From contig JAPSKD010000003.1 of the NCBI GenBank assembly GCA_031177865.1, positions 1 through 64,000 of the forward strand: a stretch of 64,000 nucleotides of DNA, written 5' to 3'. Every line of letters begins with the position of its first letter. Position 1 is the stretch's first letter. The position numbers and the translations under genes are program-made. The notes beneath the pieces were generated by a model. The model searched no databases and had not been told where the DNA came from. It saw only the letters and a program-made list of their open reading frames with translations. This document shows, in pieces, positions 1 through 7,432 of this stretch. Origin of the DNA: Bacillus sp. (in: firmicutes). GTDB lineage: Bacteria; Bacillota; Bacilli; Bacillales; Cytobacillaceae.

Positions 1-397
1 CCTCAAAGGTGGCTTCCAAAATATCTCTAGGTACATATAAACTCTTAATAAGCTTTTGATTTTTCTTTTGCTCATCTGCCATCACTTTTCTTGGACAGCG
101 TTTATAAACCACATCAATAGAGTTTCGTACCAATACTAAATCAGGGTGATACCCTTTCATGAAATTTATACAGCCATCAAGACTCTCGCAGCGATTACAT
201 TCTTTACTTTGCTGAGTGTATTCATAAAGCTTGCTCATGCTTTTTTCAATGGTATTCTGATTGAGCTCATTTTCATGTTCTGTTAGAAATGCATGAATAT
301 CAGGATGACTTAATACTTGCTTTCGCTGCTCTTCATAGCGCTTTTGAAAATTTTCATTCGAGGCTAATCGCTTAATTGTTCGATTTATCCTTTCCAA
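1..397 (-). CDS. dnaI: DnaI primosomal helicase loader (partial, N-terminal part)
   Basis: This is the 5' part of dnaI; the rest lies beyond the left edge. DnaI is the AAA+ loader that places the DnaC replicative helicase on the origin together with DnaB and DnaD. About 132 residues are visible. They cover the N-terminal helicase-binding domain with its zinc-binding cluster (CNRCESLDGC, then a later Cys). The AAA+ domain is off-window. The start is a TTG at 397, since an in-frame TGA lies immediately upstream and an AGGTGG stands about 10 nt before it. The gene begins 13 nt after the dnaB stop, so the two are co-transcribed. Alignment with B. subtilis DnaI from memory supports the assignment. 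Confidence 0.9.
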   Translation of the reverse strand, partial: MERINRTIKRLASNENFQKRYEEQRKQVLSHPDIHAFLTEHENELNQNTIEKSMSKLYEYTQQSKECNRCESLDGCINFMKGYHPDLVLVRNSIDVVYKRCPRKVMADEQKKNQKLIKSLYVPRDILEATFE

Positions 398-410
398 TTC
401 CCTTCACCAC

Positions 411-1799
411 CTATTTACGAAATGCTTTTAGCTTTTCTTCAATCGCACGCTTTTTGGCTTCAAGCTCTGTGTTTTGCTCTTTTGTATCTGCCTTAACACT
501 TGCTTTTTGGCTATCATCAAACCAATCAGGTAATACTTCTGTCCGAATCGGTTTTTGTTTTGTAGATTTTCCAGTCTTTTTGCTCTCTTGAAAGCCTCGC
601 TCTTCTTTCCTAGCTGCTTCCATTGCTTCTTTAACAGTCTTTATTTTAAGCCGAGCCCAATGGCTTGCAATCGATTCAACAAATCCCTTTGTAAATTTCA
701 TATCTGTTTTTCTAAGAACAACCTCGATTAACACATTTACAACACCAGGAGGAAGTTTATATTTAATCATGACTTCCTCTAATATTTTTAAATTGGCAGC
801 AGAAGGCTCCACTCCACCTGAGAGTTCTTTAAAAATAACAATGGGAGGTGTGGTTTCATAATAACGAATTAATTTTTCTTCCTGTGTTTTCGGTTCCGTT
901 AATTGGACTTGGTGGACAGCAGGCTGCGTTCGATTAATAAGACTCGGAAGTTGGTCATAATTTTCAAATTGATACCAATCGCGTGCACCTTTTCTGAGGT
1001 CCTCGATATCAACTTCATCCTTTTCATTAATAGCCCCTAATATAAAGTTTTTCATCTCGATTGGGCTGATTCCATAAAGAAATGCAAGGTTACTGATAAC
1101 CTCTTTTACCTTTTTGGTCAGTGCCTTTTGTGGGACCAGTGATTCATTAAGGCCCGCCATTAACAAATCAAAATCAAAGGTACTGGTATCAATTTGAATT
1201 GGTTTTTGGTCCTGACGGCCAATAAATTCTTGATTGGATTCTGCCTCCAATTCTTCTGCATGCTCTTGCATATACTGAAGACTGCCTGGAGTTGCCGACG
1301 CAAACACATCCTGAAAAGCTCTGGTTACTTCTAAATAATCTTCATCCAATGGCTTTTTTGGGGTGCTAAAAAAACGTTTTAATCGCGCAAAGTGATTTTT
1401 GCCAATTTTACGATATAGATAAATATTTAACATTCCATCTAGAAAAAATTGCTCTGGATTCAATGGCGGATAAAGTTCATAAATAAATGAACGTCCACTT
1501 TCATCACTTTTTACGTATGTTTTTAACAGGCCAATGCCCTCTAATCTTAACCTAGCTTCGTAGATATCCTTTAAGTTGACACTTAACAAATTCATTAACA
1601 AATGGTGAGTCGAAGATTCAGACCATAATTTATTTTCTTCAAGCTCTGCCCAAAGAGTCATATATAAACTTAAACAAGCGGAGCCGATTAAGGGCTGATA
1701 CAAAAAAGTCAGCACTTTGCGGTCGTATTCATGCAGCAATCCATTTGACGTAACAAGATAACGGTCAATCGGAATCAATTCCTGCCAATGCTGCGCCAT
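411..1799 (-). CDS. dnaB: DnaB replication initiation / membrane attachment protein
   Basis: This is the Firmicute DnaB, a helicase co-loader and not the hexameric helicase. It works with DnaD and DnaI at oriC and in PriA-dependent restart, and associates with the membrane. At 462 residues it matches the usual length of about 470. The N-terminal winged-helix region is followed by a DnaB/DnaD-type helical domain around residues 320-400, then a charged Lys/Glu-rich tail. The fourth Met (MAQHW, at 1799) is chosen as start because AAAGGGTGA lies 9 nt upstream of it but abuts the upstream ATG. It sits between nrdR and dnaI, the conserved Bacillus order. Confidence 0.93.
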   Translation of the reverse strand: MAQHWQELIPIDRYLVTSNGLLHEYDRKVLTFLYQPLIGSACLSLYMTLWAELEENKLWSESSTHHLLMNLLSVNLKDIYEARLRLEGIGLLKTYVKSDESGRSFIYELYPPLNPEQFFLDGMLNIYLYRKIGKNHFARLKRFFSTPKKPLDEDYLEVTRAFQDVFASATPGSLQYMQEHAEELEAESNQEFIGRQDQKPIQIDTSTFDFDLLMAGLNESLVPQKALTKKVKEVISNLAFLYGISPIEMKNFILGAINEKDEVDIEDLRKGARDWYQFENYDQLPSLINRTQPAVHQVQLTEPKTQEEKLIRYYETTPPIVIFKELSGGVEPSAANLKILEEVMIKYKLPPGVVNVLIEVVLRKTDMKFTKGFVESIASHWARLKIKTVKEAMEAARKEERGFQESKKTGKSTKQKPIRTEVLPDWFDDSQKASVKADTKEQNTELEAKKRAIEEKLKAFRK

Positions 1800-1851
1800 A
1801 TCATTCACCCTTTAAAAAAGTAATAAAGAGCCAAAGACTTTCTTTAGCTCC

Positions 1852-2313
1852 CTAGGATTTCTCCTTGTTTATCAGTTCTTTTAATTCTTGAATAAAAACA
1901 TTTATATCCTTAAATTGACGGTAAACAGAAGCAAAGCGCACATAAGCTACTTCATCAACATGTGCAAGCCTGTCCATCACCATTTCACCAATCAATTCAC
2001 TTTTTATTTCTGATATTCCTTGATTGCGTAATTCCTTTTCTACACCTTGGGTTATATCCTCTAATTCTTTTAAGGCGACAGGGCGCTTTTCACAAGCTTT
2101 AATCAAGCCTCGCAGGATTTTATCCCGGCTGAATTCTTCCCTCGTACCTTCCTTTTTTACGACAATAAGTGGAATTTCTTCAATTTTCTCGAAAGTCGTA
2201 AAACGATATCCACATTCTTCACACTCACGTCTTCTTCGAGTTGCACGACCCTCATCAACCGGCCGGGAATCAAGCACACGTGTACCATAATTTTGACATG
2301 AAGGGCACTTCAT
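1852..2313 (-). CDS. nrdR: NrdR transcriptional repressor of ribonucleotide reductase genes
   Basis: NrdR senses ATP/dATP and represses nrd operons through NrdR boxes. The 153-residue protein has the expected N-terminal zinc ribbon (MKCPSCQN, then [12 protein letters not shown] near residues 31-42) followed by an ATP-cone domain (residues about 50-140). The start at 2313 (MKCPSC) is preferred because GGGAG lies 8 nt upstream. A TTG five codons earlier falls inside that ribosome binding site. It lies just upstream of dnaB and dnaI on the same strand, a conserved arrangement that links dNTP supply to replication initiation. Confidence 0.95.
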   Translation of the reverse strand: MKCPSCQNYGTRVLDSRPVDEGRATRRRRECEECGYRFTTFEKIEEIPLIVVKKEGTREEFSRDKILRGLIKACEKRPVALKELEDITQGVEKELRNQGISEIKSELIGEMVMDRLAHVDEVAYVRFASVYRQFKDINVFIQELKELINKEKS

Positions 2314-2397
2314 TTGATCAACTCCCAAATCAATCCATTCATAAGTATATTATCTATTCTTTATCTTATTTGAAAGAAAACGGTAACACAAGAAGTA

Positions 2398-2796
2398 TTA
2401 TGAGCTTTTTCCGACTCTAACAAGAGTATGTAATTTGTCGATTTTCTCGTAATAGGAAATTAGCCTTTTCCTTAAAATTGGATACAATCCGATAGGTGAA
2501 AATTTTTCAGAAGAGATACTAAAGTCTACTGCCGTTTCCATTCCTCTCACAGAAACTACCGTCACGATTAGAAAACAAGGTATCGGTTTGTTGATTTCCA
2601 CAGCAATCTCCCCATGGTCTTTGGAAACCGTAACGATTCTGCAGTCTGCATCTTGGCGAAATAATTCTTCAACGGATTGAAAAAGCTGGTTGAAAGTTGC
2701 TTTATAATAACGGGTAGCTAAGGAACTGTCTTTTTGATGATCTGAGGTTTCAATTTGCTTTCTAAAACGAATAAATAAATTACCAAATATAGCCAT
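2398..2796 (-). CDS. conserved hypothetical cytosolic protein between speD and nrdR
   Basis: I do not recognise a characterised family. The 132-residue protein has no signal peptide or membrane segment. It begins with a basic stretch (FIRFRKQIE), is alpha/beta-like in composition and ends with KLHTLVRVGKSS. The start at 2796 is set by TTGGAGG five bases upstream; the alternative TTG start would lie inside that ribosome binding site. It is on the same strand as nrdR-dnaB-dnaI and downstream of the speD terminator, so it may head that operon. Small proteins at this position occur in several Bacillus genomes, but I know of no function. Confidence 0.75.
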   Translation of the reverse strand: MAIFGNLFIRFRKQIETSDHQKDSSLATRYYKATFNQLFQSVEELFRQDADCRIVTVSKDHGEIAVEINKPIPCFLIVTVVSVRGMETAVDFSISSEKFSPIGLYPILRKRLISYYEKIDKLHTLVRVGKSS

Positions 2797-2843
2797 AGGA
2801 GCCTCCAAATATAGTCTTTTATCTAATTTTACAATACTTTACG

Positions 2844-2880
2844 AAAAAAATAAAAAGAGGTGTACTATAAATACACCTCT
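2844..2880 (-). terminator. Rho-independent terminator of speD
   Basis: Perfect 9-bp inverted repeat (AGAGGTGTA at 2856-2864 and TACACCTCT at 2872-2880) with a 7-nt loop. On the minus strand it is followed by a long T-rich run, directly downstream of the speD stop codon. Confidence 0.92.
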
Positions 2881-2902
2881 CGTCGCATTTTTATTAAAAA
2901 AA

Positions 2903-3283
2903 TTATAGAGCTTTTGCCTGTTTTACTTGAACAGGACCCATACCGCGTGGAATTTCAATATTCTCGCGTGTTTGCGCATTTAAGCTTTCTGCAATATAAT
3001 CTGCTGCTACATTTGGATTTAAATCACCACAAGTATATACATCAATGCTAGCATATCCATGTTCAGGGAAGCTGTGAATCGTTAAGTGAGACTCAGAAAT
3101 AATGACCACACCGCTTACGCCTTGTGGTGCAAACTTATGAAATGCTACTTCGCGGATTTCCGCACCTGATTTAAGAGCTGCTTCGACAAAAGTTTGTTCA
3201 ATAAAATTCATATCATTCAATTTTTCAAAATCGCATCCCCATAATTCAGAGATCACGTGACGTCCCATTGTTTCCATATTCAT
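2903..3283 (-). CDS. speD: S-adenosylmethionine decarboxylase proenzyme
   Basis: SpeD makes decarboxylated SAM, the aminopropyl donor for spermidine. The proenzyme self-cleaves to form a pyruvoyl cofactor. The cleavage motif is present ([14 protein letters not shown]); the break is expected between Glu and Ser at about residue 64/65. The length (126 aa) fits the small bacterial class 1B enzyme. A GAGG seven bases upstream favours the ATG at 3283; the second ATG at 3277 matches the B. subtilis start (METMGRHV) and cannot be excluded. It is monocistronic, with its own promoter and terminator and a structured leader of about 140 nt. Confidence 0.95.
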   Translation of the reverse strand: MNMETMGRHVISELWGCDFEKLNDMNFIEQTFVEAALKSGAEIREVAFHKFAPQGVSGVVIISESHLTIHSFPEHGYASIDVYTCGDLNPNVAADYIAESLNAQTRENIEIPRGMGPVQVKQAKAL

Positions 3284-3426
3284 TTTTCCCCCTCTAAACA
3301 TTTTTGCTTCATTCTTGAAACCTGAATTATTGACGGTATTCAAGTAATTACCACGGGGGAAAGTTAGTCCAGAGAGGTCCTAACCCTTTAAGTAATTAAT
3401 TGCTACCTAATTTCAAGAAGTTCACG
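3284..3426 (-). promoter_or_regulatory. structured 5' leader of speD
   Basis: The speD promoter predicts an untranslated leader of about 140 nt. On the minus strand it holds an outer pairing: GGTA plus TAATTAC at about 3387-3406 pairs with GTAATTA and TACC at about 3338-3352. Inside is a TTAG/CTAA hairpin (about 3361-3388). This is visible base pairing only. I do not recognise a known riboswitch class, and the function is inferred from the length and position. Confidence 0.4.
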
Positions 3427-3432
3427 ATGACT

Positions 3433-3461
3433 AGTATACTAAGTTTATATTTTTTTTGCAA
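3433..3461 (-). promoter_or_regulatory. sigma-A promoter of speD
   Basis: On the minus strand, TTGCAA (3456-3461) and TATACT (3433-3438) are separated by exactly 17 bp. This predicts a start site near 3426. It is the only good promoter between gapB's terminator and speD. Confidence 0.75.
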
Positions 3462-3565
3462 CCTATCAATCTAAATTTTTTAAGTTTCCGTGTTTAAAGG
3501 GCTTATCTCCTCAAGAAAAATACAAATTTCAAACTATATTATGCACAAATGGTTTAGAAAGCTAC

Positions 3566-3597
3566 AAAAAAAATACTGTCAATGCGACAGTATTTTT
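3566..3597 (-). terminator. terminator of gapB
   Basis: ATACTGTC (3573-3580) and GACAGTAT (3586-3593) form a perfect stem with a 5-nt loop. It is flanked by A and T runs on both sides, so it can work in both directions. It lies directly after the gapB stop. Confidence 0.9.
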
Positions 3598-3604
3598 TAG
3601 AGAA

Positions 3605-4636
3605 TTATCCAACTTTCACTTGATTTGAATTAGCCATTAGATGTGCGACATATAATGTAAGATCGACAACGCGGGAAGAATAGCCCCACTCATTATCATA
3701 CCAAGCAAGCACTTTCACTTTTCTGTTCCCCATAACCATGGTTGACAATCCATCAATGATGGCGGAGTACGGATTTGTATTGAAATCAACGGATACAAGC
3801 GGTTCCATCGTAAAGTCGATGATACCCTTTAATGGACCATTTTTTGCTTCCAAAAAGGCCTGGTTGATATCATCAACCGTGACATCTTGTTTCAAATCGA
3901 CTACTAAATCCACTAATGAAACATTTGGTGTAGGTACACGAAGTGACATTCCATGCAGTTTACCCTTTAGCTGAGGTAATACCAGCGATAACGCTTTAGC
4001 AGCCCCAGTTGTGGTTGGGATGATAGATTGTCCACATGCTCTAGCTCTTCGCAAATCTTTATGTGGGTTGTCAATGTTTCGTTGATCATTTGTGTACGAG
4101 TGAATCGTTGTCATTAAACCATTTTCAATTCCAAACTTTTCATCCAACACCTTCGCCACAGGTGCTAAACAGTTCGTAGTACAAGACGCATTAGAAATAA
4201 CATCATGTTGAGTGATGTCTAGTTCGTCTTCATTTACGCCCATAACAATGGTAATATCCTCGTTTTTCCCCGGTGCAGTAATAATGACCTTTTTTGCTCC
4301 TGCGTCTAAGTGCAGACCTGCCTTTTCTCGTGAGTTAAATTTACCAGTCGCCTCAATCACCACGTCAATATTTAACTCTTTCCATGGAAGCTGCTCAGGA
4401 TTCCGATTATTTAATAATTTCACTCGTTTACCGTTTACAATTAGCTCTTCATCCAGCGCTATGATGTCCCCTTGAAATGGTCCATGAACCGTATCATATT
4501 TTATTAAATGAGCTAATGTTTCCGCAGGATAACTCGCATTTATAGCAATAATATCTAGCGTATTTTCAAGGATCGCTTTTCTAAAAACCATCCTTCCAAT
4601 TCTCCCAAAACCGTTTATTGCAATTCTCGTCTTCAT
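3605..4636 (-). CDS. gapB: glyceraldehyde-3-phosphate dehydrogenase, gluconeogenic (GapB)
   Basis: GapB catalyses the gluconeogenic direction in Bacillus, preferring NADP(H). The 343-residue protein has the N-terminal Rossmann motif (NGFGRIGR, residues 8-15) and the catalytic Cys152 in SNASCTTN. The segment NASYPAETLAHLIKYD, in place of the NDLTD-type sequence of glycolytic GapA, marks it as GapB. It also carries the GapB-type C-terminal region (AWYDNEWGYSSRV). GGAAGGGG lies 7 nt upstream of the ATG. The promoter region carries two exact matches to the CcpN operator consensus, so glucose repression by CcpN is expected as in B. subtilis. Confidence 0.95.
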   Translation of the reverse strand: MKTRIAINGFGRIGRMVFRKAILENTLDIIAINASYPAETLAHLIKYDTVHGPFQGDIIALDEELIVNGKRVKLLNNRNPEQLPWKELNIDVVIEATGKFNSREKAGLHLDAGAKKVIITAPGKNEDITIVMGVNEDELDITQHDVISNASCTTNCLAPVAKVLDEKFGIENGLMTTIHSYTNDQRNIDNPHKDLRRARACGQSIIPTTTGAAKALSLVLPQLKGKLHGMSLRVPTPNVSLVDLVVDLKQDVTVDDINQAFLEAKNGPLKGIIDFTMEPLVSVDFNTNPYSAIIDGLSTMVMGNRKVKVLAWYDNEWGYSSRVVDLTLYVAHLMANSNQVKVG

Positions 4637-4655
4637 TTCACGGCCCCTTCCGTAA

Positions 4656-4700
4656 TATGTTATACTTATTAACTTGTTTCGATGTAATTAGTATAACATA
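4656..4700 (-). promoter_or_regulatory. two CcpN-type operators in the gapB promoter
   Basis: TATGTTATACT occurs twice, on the plus strand at 4656-4666 and on the minus strand at 4690-4700. Both match the published CcpN consensus TRTGHYATAYW at every position. The distal copy overlaps a TATACT -10 for gapB, with ATTACA 17 bp upstream as a weak -35. The sites are seen in the sequence; control by CcpN is inferred from B. subtilis gapB. Confidence 0.75.
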
Positions 4701-4886
4701 TTTAGTTTAATATGTAATATATAAAGTGCGGAATTTTATAAATGTTTTTTAATTCTGATAACTCATTTAATTAATACGTCACATTAAAGTTTATTTGGGA
4801 TTTTATTTCATAGTAGATTTAACAAAACATTCATTTTATGACGTAAGAACATTAGTTAGAATAAGAGATAAGAAAAGAAGTGGGCT

Positions 4887-5785
4887 ATGGTTAAAAAGGA
4901 ACGGTCTATACCTGCAGAATTGGTTAACTTGAGAATTTTGGATTAGAACAGATTTATCGGAAAAAGCAAAGAAGCAACTCTTTAACAAGGAGAAGGGTTA
5001 TGTAGGGGAATTGAAATTTGACAGTTTAATACGTGACCTAGATACTTTGGTTATTAATGATTTGTTGCTCGAAGTAGGTGATACAGTTTTCCAAATTGAT
5101 ACTTTGATTATCTTCTATGGACGTATCTACCTTATTGATGTCAAAAATTTCGAAGGAGAATATTGTTATGAAGATGGTCTGTTTAAAACAATAACTGGAA
5201 GTGAAAAGAAAGATCCTATGCTTCAGTTAAATTGGTGTCACTTGGCACTCCGACAATTACTCCAAAAATATGGATATAATTTACCCATTGAAGCTTGCCT
5301 AGTATTCATAAACCCCGATTTTACTTTATTTCAGCCATCTTTAAAGCCGCAGATTATCTTACCTACTCAAGTTAATTCTTTTATTAAAAAACTGCATAAA
5401 TTGCCTGCTAAGCTAAGTGATAAGCACCATAAACTTGCAGACCTGTTAGTTTCTTTACATAAAACCGAAAATCCTTATGTTCGATTACCAAAATATCATT
5501 ATGACACAATGGAAAAAGGGATAACCTGTGGGGCCTGCCACTCGTTTGGATATTTCTGTCTCTACAACGAAAATAACTTGTAAGAATTGTGGTTGTGAGG
5601 AGCGGATGGAAGAAGCGGTGTTACGGAATGTGGAGGAATTGAAGATACTGTTTCCAGATATAAAGATAACAACTAATCTGGTTTTTGAATGATGTAAGGT
5701 TATTGATTCTACTAAAATGATTTGGAGGATTCTCAAGAAAAACTTTAAAGCAATGGGGAATACTAAAAAATGCTATTATGAGTAG
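4887..5785 (+). pseudogene. NERD-domain nuclease-related protein, decayed by two frameshifts and a nonsense codon
   Basis: Three frames together encode a recognisable NERD-family protein of about 300 aa. The N-terminus (MVKKERSIPAELVNLRILD) starts at ATG 4887 and stops at TAG 4944. The next frame reads RTDLSEKAKKQLFNKEKGY and continues through the NERD core (VFQIDTLIIF, then YLIDVKNFEG) to CGACHSF near 5540. The C-terminal zinc-ribbon half (CKNCGCEERMEEAVLRNVEE) is in a third frame and is cut by TGA at 5690 where the family usually has Trp (E-W-C-K). It ends at TAG 5785 after a family-typical tail (RILKKNF, then CYYE). The longest intact piece is 5011-5583. Sequencing error could explain one lesion but hardly three. 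Confidence 0.8.
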
Positions 5786-5803
5786 TTTTTATTAGACTTG
5801 GTC

Positions 5804-6020
5804 TGTAACAATCTCTTTATTGTTACCGAATTTTGCATTTCGCATCTTTTTCGGGCATTATCCTGACCTGATTGTTACCATAATCTCGCTCCCTCTGCTT
5901 TTTGGGTAACAATCCTGACTTGATGGTTACCCTGTTCTCTCTCCCTCTGCTTTTTGGGTAATAATCCTAGCCTAATGTTACCGTAATCTCTCTTCCCCTG
6001 CTTTTTGGGTAAAAATCCCG
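5804..6020. repeat. tandem hairpin repeat block A (about 52-bp period)
   Basis: Four to five degenerate units fill the gap between the NERD pseudogene and coaE. Each unit is a hairpin of the form GGTAACAAT, a loop of 6-9 nt, ATTGTTACC. A pyrimidine-rich spacer of about 25 nt that tends to end in CTGCTTTTTG separates the hairpins. The first hairpin (GTAACAAT/ATTGTTAC at 5804-5826) is perfect; later ones carry mismatches. The block resembles 59932-60078 in layout and spacer sequence. No protein is encoded. Confidence 0.8.
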
Positions 6021-6035
6021 TTATATCATTTAAAT

Positions 6036-6059
6036 AAAAAAAGAAGGGTTCCCCCTTCT
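6036..6059 (-). terminator. terminator of coaE
   Basis: AGAAGGG (6042-6048) pairs with CCCTTCT (6053-6059) around a 4-nt loop. A run of seven T follows on the minus strand, directly after the coaE stop. It is the likely end of the polA-mutM-ytaF-coaE transcript. Confidence 0.88.
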
Positions 6060-6068
6060 CAATCTAGT

Positions 6069-6677
6069 CTATTCTAAAGTTGTTATTCCCCAACTTTTCA
6101 GAACCTCAATTACCTGTTTTTTTGATTCGGCGATGGGGCCGTTATTATCTATGATAGCGTCGGCTAATGCGACTTTTTCTGAAAGGGGCATTTGTGATTT
6201 TATTCTTGCCTCTGCGTCTTCCATGGATAAATCATTTCTTTCCATCAGTCTTTTTAGCTGGATATCTCGATCAACATAAACGAGGATGGTTTTTTCGACC
6301 ATATGCGTTAGTTTACTTTCAAACAGCAATGGAATGTCGAGGACAATGACTTGTTCTCCGCGAACCCTGGCTGCTTCGACTTGATTGTTCATCCTTTTTC
6401 TCACCTCAGGATGAACAATGCTATTTAAGAGCTGTCGTTTTTCAGCGTTATGAAAAATGATGGAACCGAGTTTCACCCTATCGATTTCCTCAGTATCTAA
6501 TAAAATATCATCACCAAATTCAGCAACGATTCTTTGATAGGCGGGTTCTCCTTTTTCAACAGCTAGGCGGGCTTCTACGTCTGCATCAATAACAGTGATG
6601 TTCATTTCTTTTAACATATTGGAAACTGTACTTTTTCCACTGGCTATTCCGCCTGTTAGTCCGATTACTAGTGACAT
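6069..6677 (-). CDS. coaE: dephospho-CoA kinase
   Basis: CoaE phosphorylates the ribose 3'-OH of dephospho-CoA, the last step of coenzyme A synthesis. The 202-residue P-loop kinase starts with GLTGGIASGKST (Walker A, residues 6-17), followed by DADVEAR and a lid region (RNDLSMEDAEARIKSQ). AAAGGA lies upstream of the ATG. It is the last gene of the same-strand run polA-mutM-ytaF-coaE, as in B. subtilis, and is followed by a clear terminator. Confidence 0.96.
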   Translation of the reverse strand: MSLVIGLTGGIASGKSTVSNMLKEMNITVIDADVEARLAVEKGEPAYQRIVAEFGDDILLDTEEIDRVKLGSIIFHNAEKRQLLNSIVHPEVRKRMNNQVEAARVRGEQVIVLDIPLLFESKLTHMVEKTILVYVDRDIQLKRLMERNDLSMEDAEARIKSQMPLSEKVALADAIIDNNGPIAESKKQVIEVLKSWGITTLE

Positions 6678-6702
6678 ACTCTGTTCCTTTCCACATGAAC
6701 GT

Positions 6703-7344
6703 TCATAATTTCAAGATTCCAATGATTATTAATAAAATCCCCGGTAAAAAGGTAAACTTTTGGACCAAGTTAAATTTATGAAAAAAAGCACCGCTTTTTA
6801 TTCCTAAAACAAGAAATAATGAACTCATAACAGCAACGCTGGCGGCTAGGTAAAAAGGAGAGAATCCAATCATTGCCGCTCCAATTCCAGCACCAAACGC
6901 GTCGATGGATAAGGCAAAGCCCAGCATGAATGCCTCGATTCCAGTGATCGTACCCGAACGATCAAAGTCAGCTGTCATTGGTTTCCTTAGAATATTTATG
7001 GCAATCCCTAAGGAGCGGATTTCAAAATTAATGATCAGCTTTTCATGTTCGAGCAGTTCTGAGTCCTTTTCTTTCTCCGGCCTGAAAAATTGATATAAAA
7101 CCCAGGCGCCAAGAGCGATTAAAATAATCCCCCCAAGGCTTGCCGTGATATCCGGAGATAAGATTTTTTCTAGGCCATGGCCGATTGACACAGCAATCAT
7201 TAAAGAAATCGCTGAACAGGTTGCAATGATGAGAACTGATTTAAGCGGCAGTACCATTTTTCTAAGTCCATACGTAAACCCTACGCTAAAGCTATCAAGA
7301 CTGAGAGCAAAAGCCAGCAGGAGAAGTGAGAACATTTGAAACAT
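6703..7344 (-). CDS. ytaF: YtaF, sporulation membrane protein of the MntP-like family
   Basis: This is an integral membrane protein (213 aa) with about six hydrophobic helices in two halves, each bearing an ALSLDSFSVG/ALSIDAFGAG-type repeat. That is the internal duplication of the MntP/YtaF family of putative metal exporters. YtaF has been annotated as a sporulation protein in Bacillus; its substrate is not established. The ATG at 7344 (MFQMFSL) is chosen because GGAAGGAG lies 10 nt upstream. The GTG nine codons earlier would place that site inside the gene. The Shine-Dalgarno is buried in a perfect 12-bp hairpin (7351-7396). Neighbours are mutM and coaE. Confidence 0.88.
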   Translation of the reverse strand: MFQMFSLLLLAFALSLDSFSVGFTYGLRKMVLPLKSVLIIATCSAISLMIAVSIGHGLEKILSPDITASLGGIILIALGAWVLYQFFRPEKEKDSELLEHEKLIINFEIRSLGIAINILRKPMTADFDRSGTITGIEAFMLGFALSIDAFGAGIGAAMIGFSPFYLAASVAVMSSLFLVLGIKSGAFFHKFNLVQKFTFLPGILLIIIGILKL

Positions 7345-7350
7345 GATGTC

Positions 7351-7396
7351 TAGGCTCCTTCCGTCAATCACTACGATAGTATATGGAAGGAGCCTA
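7351..7396 (-). promoter_or_regulatory. hairpin sequestering the ytaF Shine-Dalgarno
   Basis: On the minus strand, TAGGCTCCTTCC (7396-7385) is the exact reverse complement of GGAAGGAGCCTA (7362-7351), separated by 22 nt. The 3' arm contains the whole ytaF Shine-Dalgarno GGAAGGAG, 10 nt before the ATG. There is no T tract, so this is not a terminator. Closing the stem would block ribosome binding. Confidence 0.7.
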
Positions 7397-7432
7397 TCCT
7401 TTGTTATTAAATTGTCATCTCACTTCTAACGC

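Noticed and set aside
5804-6020. CRISPR array
   Set aside because: The regularly spaced units look CRISPR-like, but the linkers are similar to each other, the stems vary, and no cas gene is near. The same layout occurs at 59932-60078.
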